A stretch of DNA of 64,000 nucleotides from Zhengitettix transpicula (taxonomy: Eukaryota > Arthropoda > Insecta > Orthoptera > Tetrigidae): the NCBI GenBank assembly GCA_037074705.1, contig CM073592.1, forward strand, positions 84,956,629 to 85,020,628, written 5' to 3'. A program made the position numbers and the translations under genes. The notes under the pieces were generated by a model. That model saw nothing but the letters and a program-made list of their open reading frames with translations, ran no database searches and was not told the origin of the DNA. Position 1 is the first letter of the stretch. Each line of letters begins with the position of its first letter. Positions 47,829-58,327 of the stretch are shown piece after piece.

Positions 47829-48321
47829 TATTTTCTCTGTAGCAAAGACCTGAAGAAGGTACAACCATGTAGCGTAACTTTTTTAAAAATAATTAATACA
47901 CAAATTGTCTGAAATTGATCATAAACTACATTATCAATTTTACATATTAAATATTTATTCTTAGCCCGGCTACATCATCTGTCAATTTCAAGTCAGTCAG
48001 CTAGTCACCTCTGCCCCTCTTTTATATATGTATGTAAAGTAAAATTTGTGACTTTTTCTACATCCCTGAAGCTTTGCTTCTCATGAGGAGTTATGGATAA
48101 TAATTCTTAACATCAGGAATGAATTATCTGATTACTAGTTGTGTTTTGCCTGAGTTGAAATTCTACTACTAACTAGTAAAGCATTTTAGTGTGATTTGGC
48201 TCTACAATTTCTATAAATATGTTTACAAATGGATAGCTTCTAGAATCCAACAGCTACCTGCTGTTCCCAGCCTAAATCAAATGTGGAAATAAAAATGAAA
48301 AATTTACATCTGGTTAAAATT

Positions 48322-48475
48322 AATAATTAGAAAGATAGCCAAATACCGACAAAAGAAGTGATAAACTAAAAAACCACACATTTCAGGAAGCCTAGTTCCT
48401 TTCTTCAGGTGCACCAGAAATGTTGTGTGGTATTTATATTATGACTTCATTTGTCTGTATTATCTTTCTTATTAT
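48322..48475. mobile_element. R4 foldback element, copy 2 (clear inverted arms)
   Basis: Arms at 48322-48385 (AAAGATAGCCAAATACCGAC..) and 48416-48475 (..TGTCTGTATTATCTTTCTTA) are near-complementary around a ~30-bp centre with GTTCCTTTCTTCAGGTGCAC. Confidence 0.75.
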
Positions 48476-48895
48476 TACAAATGTAAAAATAGCTTTGCAG
48501 CATCCAACAAGTATAACTGTATCATTAACTTGTTAATGTACCAATTTGGTTTGCCATAATAAGTGATATATAGCCTACACATTAAACTATGTTTGAAAAA
48601 CATCTAGCTCAAACATATCTTGATTCGATTCTGCTATATATGTTTTGATTTATTCCTGGTCGCTGATAGTATGAGCCCTGTGTAAGTCATTATTCAGACA
48701 GATGATGTCATGATTGGCTGAATTGTTGCAGCATTAAGGACAATTATGTTTTTCCTCTAAATTAACCCCCATCCCCTTCCTGAGAATGCGAAACATTTAG
48801 GATACTCTCAACTTCTGCATTCATTTTCACTGACTACCAAGTACTTATGATGGATCTCCTTAAATTAATCTGTGATTGAAACGCTTCCTTATTGT

Positions 48896-48903
48896 TGACG
48901 TCA
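48896..48903 (+). promoter_or_regulatory. Perfect CRE palindrome upstream of the pseudoprotease gene
   Basis: TGACGTCA, the CREB/ATF consensus, lies 37 bp upstream of the ATG at 48940. It could sit in the core promoter or the 5' UTR. No TATA box comparable to the upstream gene is evident. Confidence 0.4.
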
Positions 48904-48939
48904 CGGGACACACCTTGTGCAACCTTGAATCTCGGCGCC

Positions 48940-48988
48940 ATGTGGAGATCGTTGCTTGCAGTTGTCTTCGTGGGATCTGCATTTTGTC
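48940..48988 (+). CDS. Protease homologue exon 1: signal peptide
   Basis: The exon encodes MWRSLLAVVFVGSAFC, a hydrophobic leader, up to the donor TGTC|GTGAGT in phase 1. It mirrors exon 1 of the upstream gene. Confidence 0.8.
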
Positions 48989-51900
48989 GTGAGTGTAATA
49001 AAAAACCGTGCCAGGTGATTAAAGTGTGTATAATTTGAAATAAGACGTTAAATACTTTTGATAGTAAAGCCGAAATGGTAATACTACAGTCCATTAACAA
49101 TTTCTTTCAATTAATACTTTTTATAGATTCAAAATATGGATTTGCAGAATATTTAGAGAATTCTTTTGGCCATCGACATTGATGACTTTGCAAACTACTG
49201 AAATTTTGATTATTAATACTTTTTCTTTGGGACTCGAGTTCACAAAAATATGGGAGGTAAATTTTTCTTGTTCATTAATTCTTGTACGACACAATTTGAA
49301 TTGCAAATTTAATTATAATTGTAGGTTCAATTCGGAGATAATGTTTAACTGGTGTTTACATGGTCATCTAATCAGTGAAACGCGAAAAAATTATCAGTGA
49401 ATAACGAGACTCAATATTGATTTGATTTCCTGAGGTCCATTTTTTATTGTGAGTTGTTGGGATCTACTGAAGTCTGCTGCTTTAATATTATCAGTCATGT
49501 AATAATAAAATATATAAAAACGTCTGAAAGCTGAGGTATTCGTCGCTCAATGGCTGGACAGAACTTGATCGATTCGTGTGCTTTCCCGCGTATCATCTAA
49601 AATAAACTAAAAATACAAACTTTGCTTTCAAACTGTTCTTTTGCTGATCCCAGAAATTGAGAAACGGTTTCGGAAACAGGGATGGAAAATGGTAGTTTCT
49701 TTCTTCTGTCATTTATTTCGTCAAATCCTTACTTCTGTGCCCCATCCTCGGCTCTAATTCTACTCCATTGTGATTACATTTCAAACAGTTTATCTTGTTG
49801 GGCTTTATTAAATTAATTTCATCTGCTATAAATGAAAGGAATCACTTAGAATTGGACATCTGCTATGATTGTATTCGGGACTTCGGTCTATTAGTGGTTC
49901 TTCACTTTATTCCGAGGTTAATTTCATTGGCGAATTTATTTGTGTATACTATATACGTATATTACAGTCAACTATTAGTATGCAACTTCAGTATTAATGT
50001 TTTCGGGACTTCTAATAATTTTAAACTGACAATAAATCAATGTTTGAACAGAAGTTTTCAACCATATTATTTTCAAGAAACTGTATTAGCCTCTTTGTTT
50101 GCGACACCAATATTTTGTGTTGAAAGTTAGTGATTAATAGCTTACAATTGTGTAGCATCCTTCACAAGATTTTTTAATTTGTAAAGCTCTGTTATAAAAC
50201 TCAGTTATTTCTTATTGCTGCCATATGGATCACGCTATTTTCCTTAACCTGAGATGTTTAGTTTTGTAAGGATTATCTTCCGGAAGAGAGATATATCTCC
50301 AGTGATGGCTGGTTTTCCTGTTGTTGAAAAGATTGCGTAAATTATCGGTACACACTCCAGAACCGTTAAAGATGCGATTTAAATAGAAAATTTATCAGAA
50401 CTTGCATAAAATAATAATAATATTATGGTATTTTGCACCGATCATATTAACGTATAGCTTAATAAATCATCAAAGTTTTTCGAGCTATAATCTCAATAAA
50501 TATTAACCGTAAAATAATTCAAGTGTGTCACATAATTCAAATCGCGAGATCATTGTCGATTTGCCAAACGTTTCTTTGATTATCCCAATACCGAAAAACC
50601 TATCTACAGTTGCAACGGTAAGAAGTAGCTGAATCGTTCTTGAGGGAACGGTTGTGGAAATTAATCATGCTAGTAGACCTCCAAAATGTTTTAGCAATTT
50701 GTCTTTAAAAACTGCAGAGACAACTGAAACGCTCGTAAGTAGAGCATGTTCCTAGAAATTGTTTTTGAGATATTTACAGTAATAGGTAGTTTTATTTTTA
50801 TCTATAAGGACATCAATACGTAAAACAAGATGTCAATAGATAAATAGGGGTAGACCTAATTACTTCACTTTTCCAGAAGGCTTCAATTCACAGACTTAAA
50901 TTTTAATTGATTAGTATTTGTATCTGTTACTAAACCAATTTATCTTTAATTATACAAATTCAACGTTTATTCCGATTATAATCGGATAATTATCAGTCTC
51001 TATTTATTCAAAATCATGTCATTATTATTATTATTCAGTTTGAGGTCTTTTGAAGAAAAGACGAGTGAATCAGTTAATTTTAAGTTCCGATTTTGACCAT
51101 TCCAGTTCTCGGAATACATGATCACAGATTAACAGTGTTATGAGCAGTGTTTTAGATGGTTTACTATACCAGGTGAAACGTTTTGTAATCTTACTTCACC
51201 TTCGCTTTCGCCTTACGTGGACATTAATCCATTTCTTGCATTAAATGATTGTATATAAACGTTGCCGATGTACAATTTTCTCTTATAAGTGAGTGAAAGA
51301 TTTATTATTCCTCGAATGTAAATATTTTGTTGTCAAATTCCTCGTAGTTCCGAAGGGTTTCAAAAGTTTTTTACACAGCACCTTTTTTTATTCTTGATAT
51401 ATTCCCATTCACCATTGTTACTTTCCTATTATTGGTAAATTTCAATCACCTACGCAAGTCTGTATATATTCCGGTAATTATTAAAAATTGATTGGAAGAT
51501 GGAGTATTTTCTACACACCAGCGTTCTCAGTGTAAACACCCTATCGTAGTTTTATTAACAGAAAGAAAGTCGCTATTTCTGTGCTTAGTTTATAGCGATA
51601 ATACAATATCTCTTTTTTTCTGAAAATTTTAATTTGATGTGGGAAATAATGAATAATTTAAACCTTTGTGAAACATCAATTAATAATACAACACATCTTA
51701 ATGTAGTTAAAATTAGATAATTGATAAATAAAAAAATTTGCAATATTTTTACTTAAGTTATTTTTCAAGCATTTAACCAAAGCATTGCTCAAAGTGTGAT
51801 ACTCATCCAAGAAATATCTTGAAATCGCTAAAACATCGTACTCGTCAAAAACAAAAATAATTGACATACATATAAAGTAAACAATCAGCAATTAACACAA

Positions 51901-54661
51901 TCAGGCTATTTCATCCAATATTCCTGAAGTAATACTCACAGGATATCTGAATAAAACTTAGTTTATGATAGAGTCGTGGGTAAACAAACATCGTTTTAAT
52001 GCCAATAAAATATAATCTATCTATTAAAAGGTAATTTTATGAAGGAAATACAAAGAAGTGAAGACACACAAGAACTGAGCACCGTTTTTCTGCTTCTACA
52101 GACAAGCAATTGGAGGATAGGTCAAGAAGTACTTAGCATATGAGAGATAGTACTAATAGTATAGGTACGAGATCATTTCTAGGAAGTAGCTACTTTTAAT
52201 ATTCTGCTGTCGAATTTCCGGTCTTTTCTATTACGCGGTGTCATATTGACTGCCTACAAAAGCAAATATTTCACAGAATAAAAAGAAAAACTAGTTTCAG
52301 GCAGTGATTAAACTTTTAGATTTGAATAGCAAAACGCCTAAAGTAATCCATGCTGAGTTTGATTAAGTTCATGGTAAGCATACACCTATCCTACAGTTTA
52401 AACCCGTTTTTAATTGGGTGATGGAGTTTAAACGACGTTGGCCATCTACAAGTGTTGAACGTAAGTGGGAATGTCCGTCCGCTGGTGGGGACTATCCAAT
52501 AAATTACCGACAAAATCCACGATATAGTATTAAGCGTTTGACGAGACCATTTGCGAGAACTTGTTGAGGTCACAGGCATATCCCATGGCTTAGTGGTTTC
52601 CATTTGGTATTAAAAATTTTATCTAAAAAAATATCAGCCGTGTTTGTTCCAAGTGGAGAATAAACCCATTCGGGTGGTCGCTTCAGTTGTTGGTTTGGCG
52701 CTTTATGATGTAGTTTCTACTTACATAACTGTTGATGATACATTACACTCAAGAGACACTCGGCACGAGCCACGTGATGAGCAAAATCGAAACAATAGGA
52801 TTCGAAGAAGGCGTTGACCGTGAAACGTTTTTGGAATGCTCATCGATTAGGCCTATTTAGAAAATGGAGAAAAGATAAATTGAGATGAATTTTCAATTTA
52901 GTTTATTATCTAGTGAAAGAATGATATATTTTATACTTTCTAATTCGTTAACCATATTACTTTCTAGAGTTACAGTACAAGGTTTAAACTAGAATTTGTT
53001 GTGCTTTTCCGAGTTACAGGAAACCAATTTATAATAGTATTAAATGTATTGTTACTGGTCTCTTAGAGTACCTCTACTATTTTATAAAAATGTAAATTTA
53101 TGATCTGAAAACAGAAAAGCAAATAGAGCCTGAATTAATTAATTTTGGAAAGTCATTTGAGAAATGTGAAATTATTCTCCAGCACAATGAATTAAAAATG
53201 TCCCCAGTTGAGAGAAAGTGATAGATTTATCGATATATAGTCTGAAAAGTAAATCTAATTATAACTGTAACTGTATGCTCTGTCATACTTCCTGTATTTC
53301 ACTCCATGCAATGTATCATTTAAATTATCCAAAGTTTAAAAAATGTATTGTTTTTATAAGTTTTACAGTTAACAGACTCAATACAGGTCTCATTAGTTGC
53401 TCAATTAAAAAAAAATCTTTTTCAGAAAATGCTTGTAGAACACCAAATGATCAAGCAGGTCAGTGTGTTCCTGTAGCTGACTGTGCTCCCCTGAAGATCA
53501 TTCTGGATCAGAATCCTCGTCTCCCAGAGGCAACCAAGTTTCTGCTCCAGTCACGCTGCAGTAACCTGCAGTTATTTCTTTCTGTGTGTTGTCCAGACAA
53601 CATTTTCTCTATACCAGTTTTCCCAAAACAGCCTGTATATAATCACTCAAGTCTACAATTACTGCCTCTGGAAAGCTGTGGGTTTCAAGAAACAATAAAA
53701 ATCCCTGGGGGAAATATAACAGAGTTGAATGAATTTCCATGGATCGTTCTGATTAAATATAAATCTGTTGGTGAGTACTTCAATAGTTTAAAATATATTT
53801 CACATAAACAATTTACTTGCTGGTGTACAAAATTTGATAAATTATGTAATATGATTGAGATACATATTTAGTTTCAATAACAATTCTGGATGTTATCTTA
53901 TCTTGTGAAAGGCTTCATCACTGTTACATTATGTTGGTTGGATATTCCGTGTTGTAGATATTAGAACACTACTGCAATTAAATAAGTATTTATGAAATGA
54001 ATCTATTTAGAACTTTCATTGATTGATACATATAGGCCACACCATATGGTGCCTATCTAAGAACTACAGGAAAGCTAGAATATTTATCAAACTTATTGGT
54101 CTTATCGGCTTACACACAAAAACGTATGAGTTCTGTGATTTTCTTATGATGTTAACCTAGTTTTGAATTACAGTCATCTTTCTCATCAAGCTTTTCTGTC
54201 TAACACTGAATTAGTAAATTATAAAACATAAATGTTGATGATAAAAAATACACTAATTAGATAAATAAATAGTTAAATAACAGACAAAAATATGTGTTAT
54301 CACACAATGTTTCTGTAATCTTTGTTCCTTTTGTAAGGTTATTCTAAAACCTCAAGAGCTGTAAGAATGACACACCACAAATCAGGTGACAAACTCAAAA
54401 GCCTTTTACTTAGGTGAACAAAAAATTCCCTATTCTTTGCCTGCTTTACTGCTGGCCTCAGGTCCAAATCCCTTTTTACCACCCTCACAGGCAGGTTCTT
54501 GCAAATATTTCTCCATTGTGAGTGAAACAAGAAGTGCTTAGGATTTATCAATAATTATAATTAAGTATAATTCATGTGTTGGGATTATTAACAGGATGGA
54601 AGGGGCAGGAGAGATTGAGAACGTTACCAAGAACATACATTATACAATAAGTAAAACAAAG

Positions 54662-54712
<51 letters not shown>

Positions 54713-57166
54713 TGCTTTTGAAGTTTCTAAATATTCAATTTGTCTTTAAACTTGGATTACTAACTACTATATAATTTATTACATAACTCACTTATTATTA
54801 TATTAACTGTATTTTCATCTTATGATTGGCTACATTATTATGTAAATTAATAGGCATCTATATAGACACAAAATAACATAAGAAAAAGTCACTTGCTGGG
54901 TATGAAACATAATCTGCTGAAATAAAAAAATTACATCTGATTGAAAATTAATAATAAGAAACAGCCAAATACAGACAAAAGAAGTGATAATATAAATACC
55001 ACACAACATTTCAGGAAGCTTTGTTCCCTTTTTTGGATGCAGAAAGTATGTAAGAGATTACAGAAACATGACCACACTAGTCAGTTGACAAAACTCAAAA
55101 GCCTGAAACATTCTTCAAACTTCATTGAGATAAAAAGTGATGTAGGTGGTCTTTATTAAAGAATGAACAGAATATCACCCTTATTACCAATATTATCTGA
55201 GTACTCTATTTAACTAAAATATGACATTTATTCATATTTTATATATGGATTATTTACAGAAAATGGTTCCATTGATATTAAGTGTGTTGGATCTCTTATC
55301 AATAAACGCTATGTAGTGACAACTGCTAGCTGTGCCAATGATAATGAACTGGAAAATAGTAAATTGTGAGTAGCTTATTATATAGTTTATTAATATGATG
55401 TATCAGTTGATATAATCAATATTTAAATAGAAAATGAGAAATTCCTCCAAATTTATTTGAAAGTTATTGACAGTTGAACATTGTTTACATTTATATATAA
55501 ATTAGTAAATGCTTTGCTACATCATTTCACATTTCAGAATCAGTGTTATTCTAGGGGAGTGGAATCTTGCTACAGATCCTGATTGTATGTCTTTACCAGA
55601 TGATGGAAAGTGGTGTGCAGATAAACATATTGAATTAGAAGTGGAAGAAGCCATCTCACACCCAGATTTCTCTTCAAATACGACTAATCAGTATAATGAT
55701 ATTGCTCTACTTCGACTCAGCGATGATGCTCCATCACATAATGGTGAATAGCATTAAAAGTATAATATATAATGATGCAATAGACTGTATTAATTGTAAT
55801 CAGTAAAAGTATAAAAATCATAAAATATTTGAATGAACAAATGGTTTGTTTCAAACATTATCAGGTGTTGAAAAATGAAAACAATGGTGATTTATATTTT
55901 ATATAGAAGCAATTAGAAAAATATTCAGGTTCTGATGTAAATTAAAACTTTTATGTGCTTGAATACATATTAATACTGTATTCAATTTTAAAATATTGGA
56001 GTAATATTTTCATGTATTTCTTGAGTAGTGTGTCTTATGAAGAATTTCAGGCAAAATTTCAATTAATTTTGTAGAATCATCTTTTTCTTCTACTATGCAT
56101 ATTTTAACTTCAGTGGTGGTTAACTTATATTTGTAATTTTGTTAATAGATTTAAACACAAAATTAATTTCATTGATACCTTTTTCTTTAGATATTTTGGA
56201 TTTAAATAGATTATATATGTAGGACTGCAGTATATATATTAATTTTTGTTAATTGAGTTTTATTAGTGTTTGATGATCAGTTGTCTAGTAGACGGAATTA
56301 TTGATAGTCTCTTTACAGTGTTATTGACCTCTTTGAAGTAATGATTTAATTTGTTGTATAGGTGTGGGATTCGTTGTATTGTTTACCCATTTAAATGGTT
56401 TAACAATAGAATACCTTATTCTTTTCACATAAAAGTTCAATATTCTCCAATATTCAATTGTCTATTGATTTTTGAACTGTTTTCCTTAGAGTTTATAAGA
56501 ACTATCTGTCTTCCTATTTATGAACATGAGAACAATTCATATGATGGTCGAAGAGTTACAGTGTCTGGCTGGGGCAGAAAGATGGAAGATGGTGAGTATT
56601 GTTATTTTTTTGCTGTAAAAGTAAACTGCTGCTAGATTTCCCATCTAGTTGAATTATTTATGTGATATGTCCACTCCTAAAGACTCTCTCAACCCTTACA
56701 TAACATGCCATTGTTGAAAACCTCAAATAAACTGGAATTTATAGTATTAATAAATCTAAATTAATTAAATATATTTAGGGTTGAATGTAAATATTTATAA
56801 AATAATCAAATAAAAATATGTTCACTATTGCAGTAATAATTTTTTAACTTTTTAGGTGGATTGAGTTCTGTCAAACTAAAAGCATTGATAAAAGTTGTTG
56901 GCATAAATACTTGCCAGGATTCTTATAAATCTTTGGATCGAAGAATTTATGATAGTCAAATTTGTGCAGGAGGCGAATCAAGATTAGCTTCATGTGCTGG
57001 AGATACTGGTGCACCTCTTATGTTGGAAGAAGTAGGAAAATCAAGACAATTTTTAATTGGAGTCTCGTCTTATGGTCCGAGAAATTGTGATTCTGGCACA
57101 TACCCTGGTGTATTCACAAGAATTAGCTCATTTCTGCCATGGATTATTGATAATATTAAAGAGTAA
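48940..57166 (+). CDS. Clip-domain serine protease homologue (catalytically dead paralogue), 6 coding exons (join 48940-48988, 53426-53770, 55260-55365, 55538-55743, 56490-56591, 56856-57166)
   Basis: The join gives 372 residues with the same phases as the upstream protease. Residues 1-16 are a signal peptide. The clip domain has six Cys (C20, C30, C36, C61, C71, C72). The linker is short (~26 residues, no Gln repeat) with tether Cys101. The activation-type site is IK108|IPGG. The S1A-like domain spans 109-372. The catalytic His is replaced by Ser155 (TTASC) and the catalytic Ser by Thr320 (GDTGAP); Asp221 (NDIAL) is kept. The S1 Asp is replaced by Ala314. Proteolysis is therefore not expected. 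Clip-domain homologues act as cofactors or regulators in insect melanization and Toll cascades; that role is inferred. The reading frame is otherwise clean, all splice sites are canonical and AATAAA follows at 57171, so it looks like a functional pseudoenzyme rather than a decaying pseudogene. Confidence 0.92.
48989..53425 (+). other. Pseudoprotease intron 1 (4.4 kb)
   Basis: AT-rich, with a decayed mariner near its 3' end. The 111-aa frame at 49795-50130 has AT-driven composition and no recognisable motif. Confidence 0.55.
52430..52860 (+). pseudogene. Decayed mariner transposase
   Basis: Reading the + strand across stops and frameshifts gives WPSTSVER, then TDKIHDIVLSV, RDHLRELVEVTGISHGLVVS, then TYITVDDTLHSRDTRHEPRD and ALTVKRFWNAHRL. 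These follow the mariner order (HTH region, VDET-type first Asp, FWD/NAHG-type second motif). Many disruptions, so inactive. Confidence 0.7.
53426..53770 (+). CDS. Protease homologue exon 2: clip domain and activation-type site
   Basis: The acceptor is ctttttcag|AAAATG and the donor is GTTG|GTGAGT. It encodes QNACRTPNDQAGQCVPVADC through VCCPD, then LLPLESCGFQETIK and IPGGNITELNEFPW. Open frame upstream of the acceptor (from 53218) is intron read-through. Confidence 0.9.
54265..54410. mobile_element. R4-family element, copy 3 (diverged)
   Basis: It shares AACAGACAAAAATATGTG, TTTGTTCCTTTTGTAAGG and GGTGACAAACTCAAAAGCC in R4 order. Confidence 0.55.
54667..54705. repeat. (TA)n microsatellite
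   Basis: About 39 bp of TA. Confidence 0.95.
54945..55110. mobile_element. R4-family element, copy 4
   Basis: It shares ACAGCCAAATACAGACAAAA, GAAGTGATAATATAAATACC, ACAACATTTCAGGAAGC and GTTGACAAAACTCAAAAGCC with the other copies. Confidence 0.65.
55260..55365 (+). CDS. Protease homologue exon 3 (catalytic His lost)
   Basis: The acceptor is tatttacag|AAAATG and the donor is AAATT|GTGAGT; it has 106 nt. It encodes KCVGSLINKRYVVTTASCAN, where Ser occupies the catalytic His position. Confidence 0.92.
55538..55743 (+). CDS. Protease homologue exon 4 (Asp retained)
   Basis: The acceptor is catttcag|AATC and the donor is AATG|GTGAAT; it has 206 nt. It encodes ISVILGEWN, WCADKHIELEVEEAISHPDF and YNDIALLRL. 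Confidence 0.92.
55744..56489 (+). other. Pseudoprotease intron 4
   Basis: AT-rich. Nothing recognised; the frame opening at 56351 is read-through into exon 5. Confidence 0.6.
56490..56591 (+). CDS. Protease homologue exon 5
   Basis: The acceptor is ttttccttag|AGTTT and the donor is GATG|GTGAGT; it has 102 nt. It encodes EFIRTICLPIYEHE through VTVSGWGRKMED. It is one codon longer than exon 5 of the protease. Confidence 0.92.
56856..57166 (+). CDS. Protease homologue exon 6 (catalytic Ser replaced) and stop
   Basis: The acceptor is actttttag|GTGG; it has 311 nt. It encodes CAGGESRLASCAGDTGAP, SSYGPRNCD and PGVFT, with a stop at 57164-57166. AATAAA lies at 57171-57176. Confidence 0.93.
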
Positions 57167-57170
57167 TTAT

Positions 57171-57176
57171 AATAAA
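57171..57176 (+). terminator. Polyadenylation signal of the pseudoprotease gene
   Basis: AATAAA lies 5 bp after the stop codon, implying a very short 3' UTR if used. Confidence 0.5.
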
Positions 57177-57960
57177 AGCACACAACATATATTTATAATA
57201 TAAAATAATATTTCATATTTCATTGTAATGAATCTAAAAATCAATACAATTTTTTTAAAAGCATCTGACTTAAAACTTGTTACTTGAAACAATCTGGAAG
57301 CATGTGGTCCTCAGTATAGTTTTTGGTTTTGACCTCAACGTTTAACAACAGTGTCTATACTTTCTTAGGATCCGGAGTTGACTTGTTTATTACCTGTATG
57401 AGAGTTATCTTAAATGGTATCGGCCTAAATCGTAGATGGCAGTAATACTCGAATGATTTTTTTTTTATCTTTGACACAACCGTCAGTAGAGGCCATGTAA
57501 AATTACTAGCAATTCTATACAGCAGCTAGCTGGAAGATCGGCGTCCGAAGGTACGTGAAACTAATATCAAAATTTTTTGGTGGAGATTACATTTTAAAGT
57601 GAAAATTATGGCGTTTATAATTTTTCGTTCAATCTGCCTATTATATATAGAAAATAACTAGTTTTTGTAAATGACTTCATACTACTACACGTGGTCTTTC
57701 ACCAACACTCTCGAACATTCCGGGCAACAATAGCACTTCCCCCTATTTTCCAGTCCGACGGTAGTTGGCCTCAGGTCAGAATCCTTTCACATCGAACCAG
57801 CTCCAGTCATCACTGAACTTTACACGCGACTGGATGAAAGCGACTCTGCTTACGAGTTAACAGTAAAATAAACTCAACTCGTATGTTCTGGCCGAACTTA
57901 CACGAACGAACCACATGACCCATCGTATCTCATACTACGGTATATTTTCAATTTTTAATA

Positions 57961-58327
57961 AAATGGTTTACACATCGGAACTATTATGGAGTGTAACCCC
58001 TTACAACTAACAGTATGCTCGTAAATACCAATCTATATACTTATGAAGATCAGATCAACAGTCCACAATTTTTTAATTTTTTTCTTCGATATACTGGAAC
58101 GTTGTTATTTATGCAAAAAACTAGTCTACTTACCTAATTTAGCTAATATAAATTAATGGATTCATTTTGTTTCTCAACTTAGCGTTAACGTCGAGGATTG
58201 GCCTATGTAGTTATGACGATTGATCATACTGCACGAAATATTTATATTGAACATGAAATTAAATTTTTTAATGTAAGTTAAGATCAACAATGTTATATCT
58301 CTCCATTTCGGCTTAACACTTTTAATT
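57961..58327 (+). repeat. Left arm of a large inverted repeat
   Basis: The arm from AAATGGTTTACACATCGGAA through TGTAACCCCTTACAACTAAC, CGATATACTGGAACGTTG and AGTCTACTTACCTAATTTAG to AACACTTTTAATTA is the reverse complement of 59921-60332, apart from a ~35-bp insertion in the right arm and scattered mismatches. Confidence 0.85.

Larger units (their letters stand above)
46143..48895. other. Spacer between protease and pseudoprotease
   Basis: 2.8 kb holding a mariner mini-element and an R4 foldback copy. No gene was seen. Confidence 0.55.
53771..55259 (+). other. Pseudoprotease intron 2
   Basis: Contains two R4-family copies and a (TA)n tract. No gene was seen. Confidence 0.6.

Noticed and set aside
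53218..53425. Upstream part of the 217-aa ORF as N-terminus of the pseudoprotease
   Set aside because: It is intron sequence before a strong acceptor; the phase-1 signal-peptide exon at 48940 matches the paralogue's structure.
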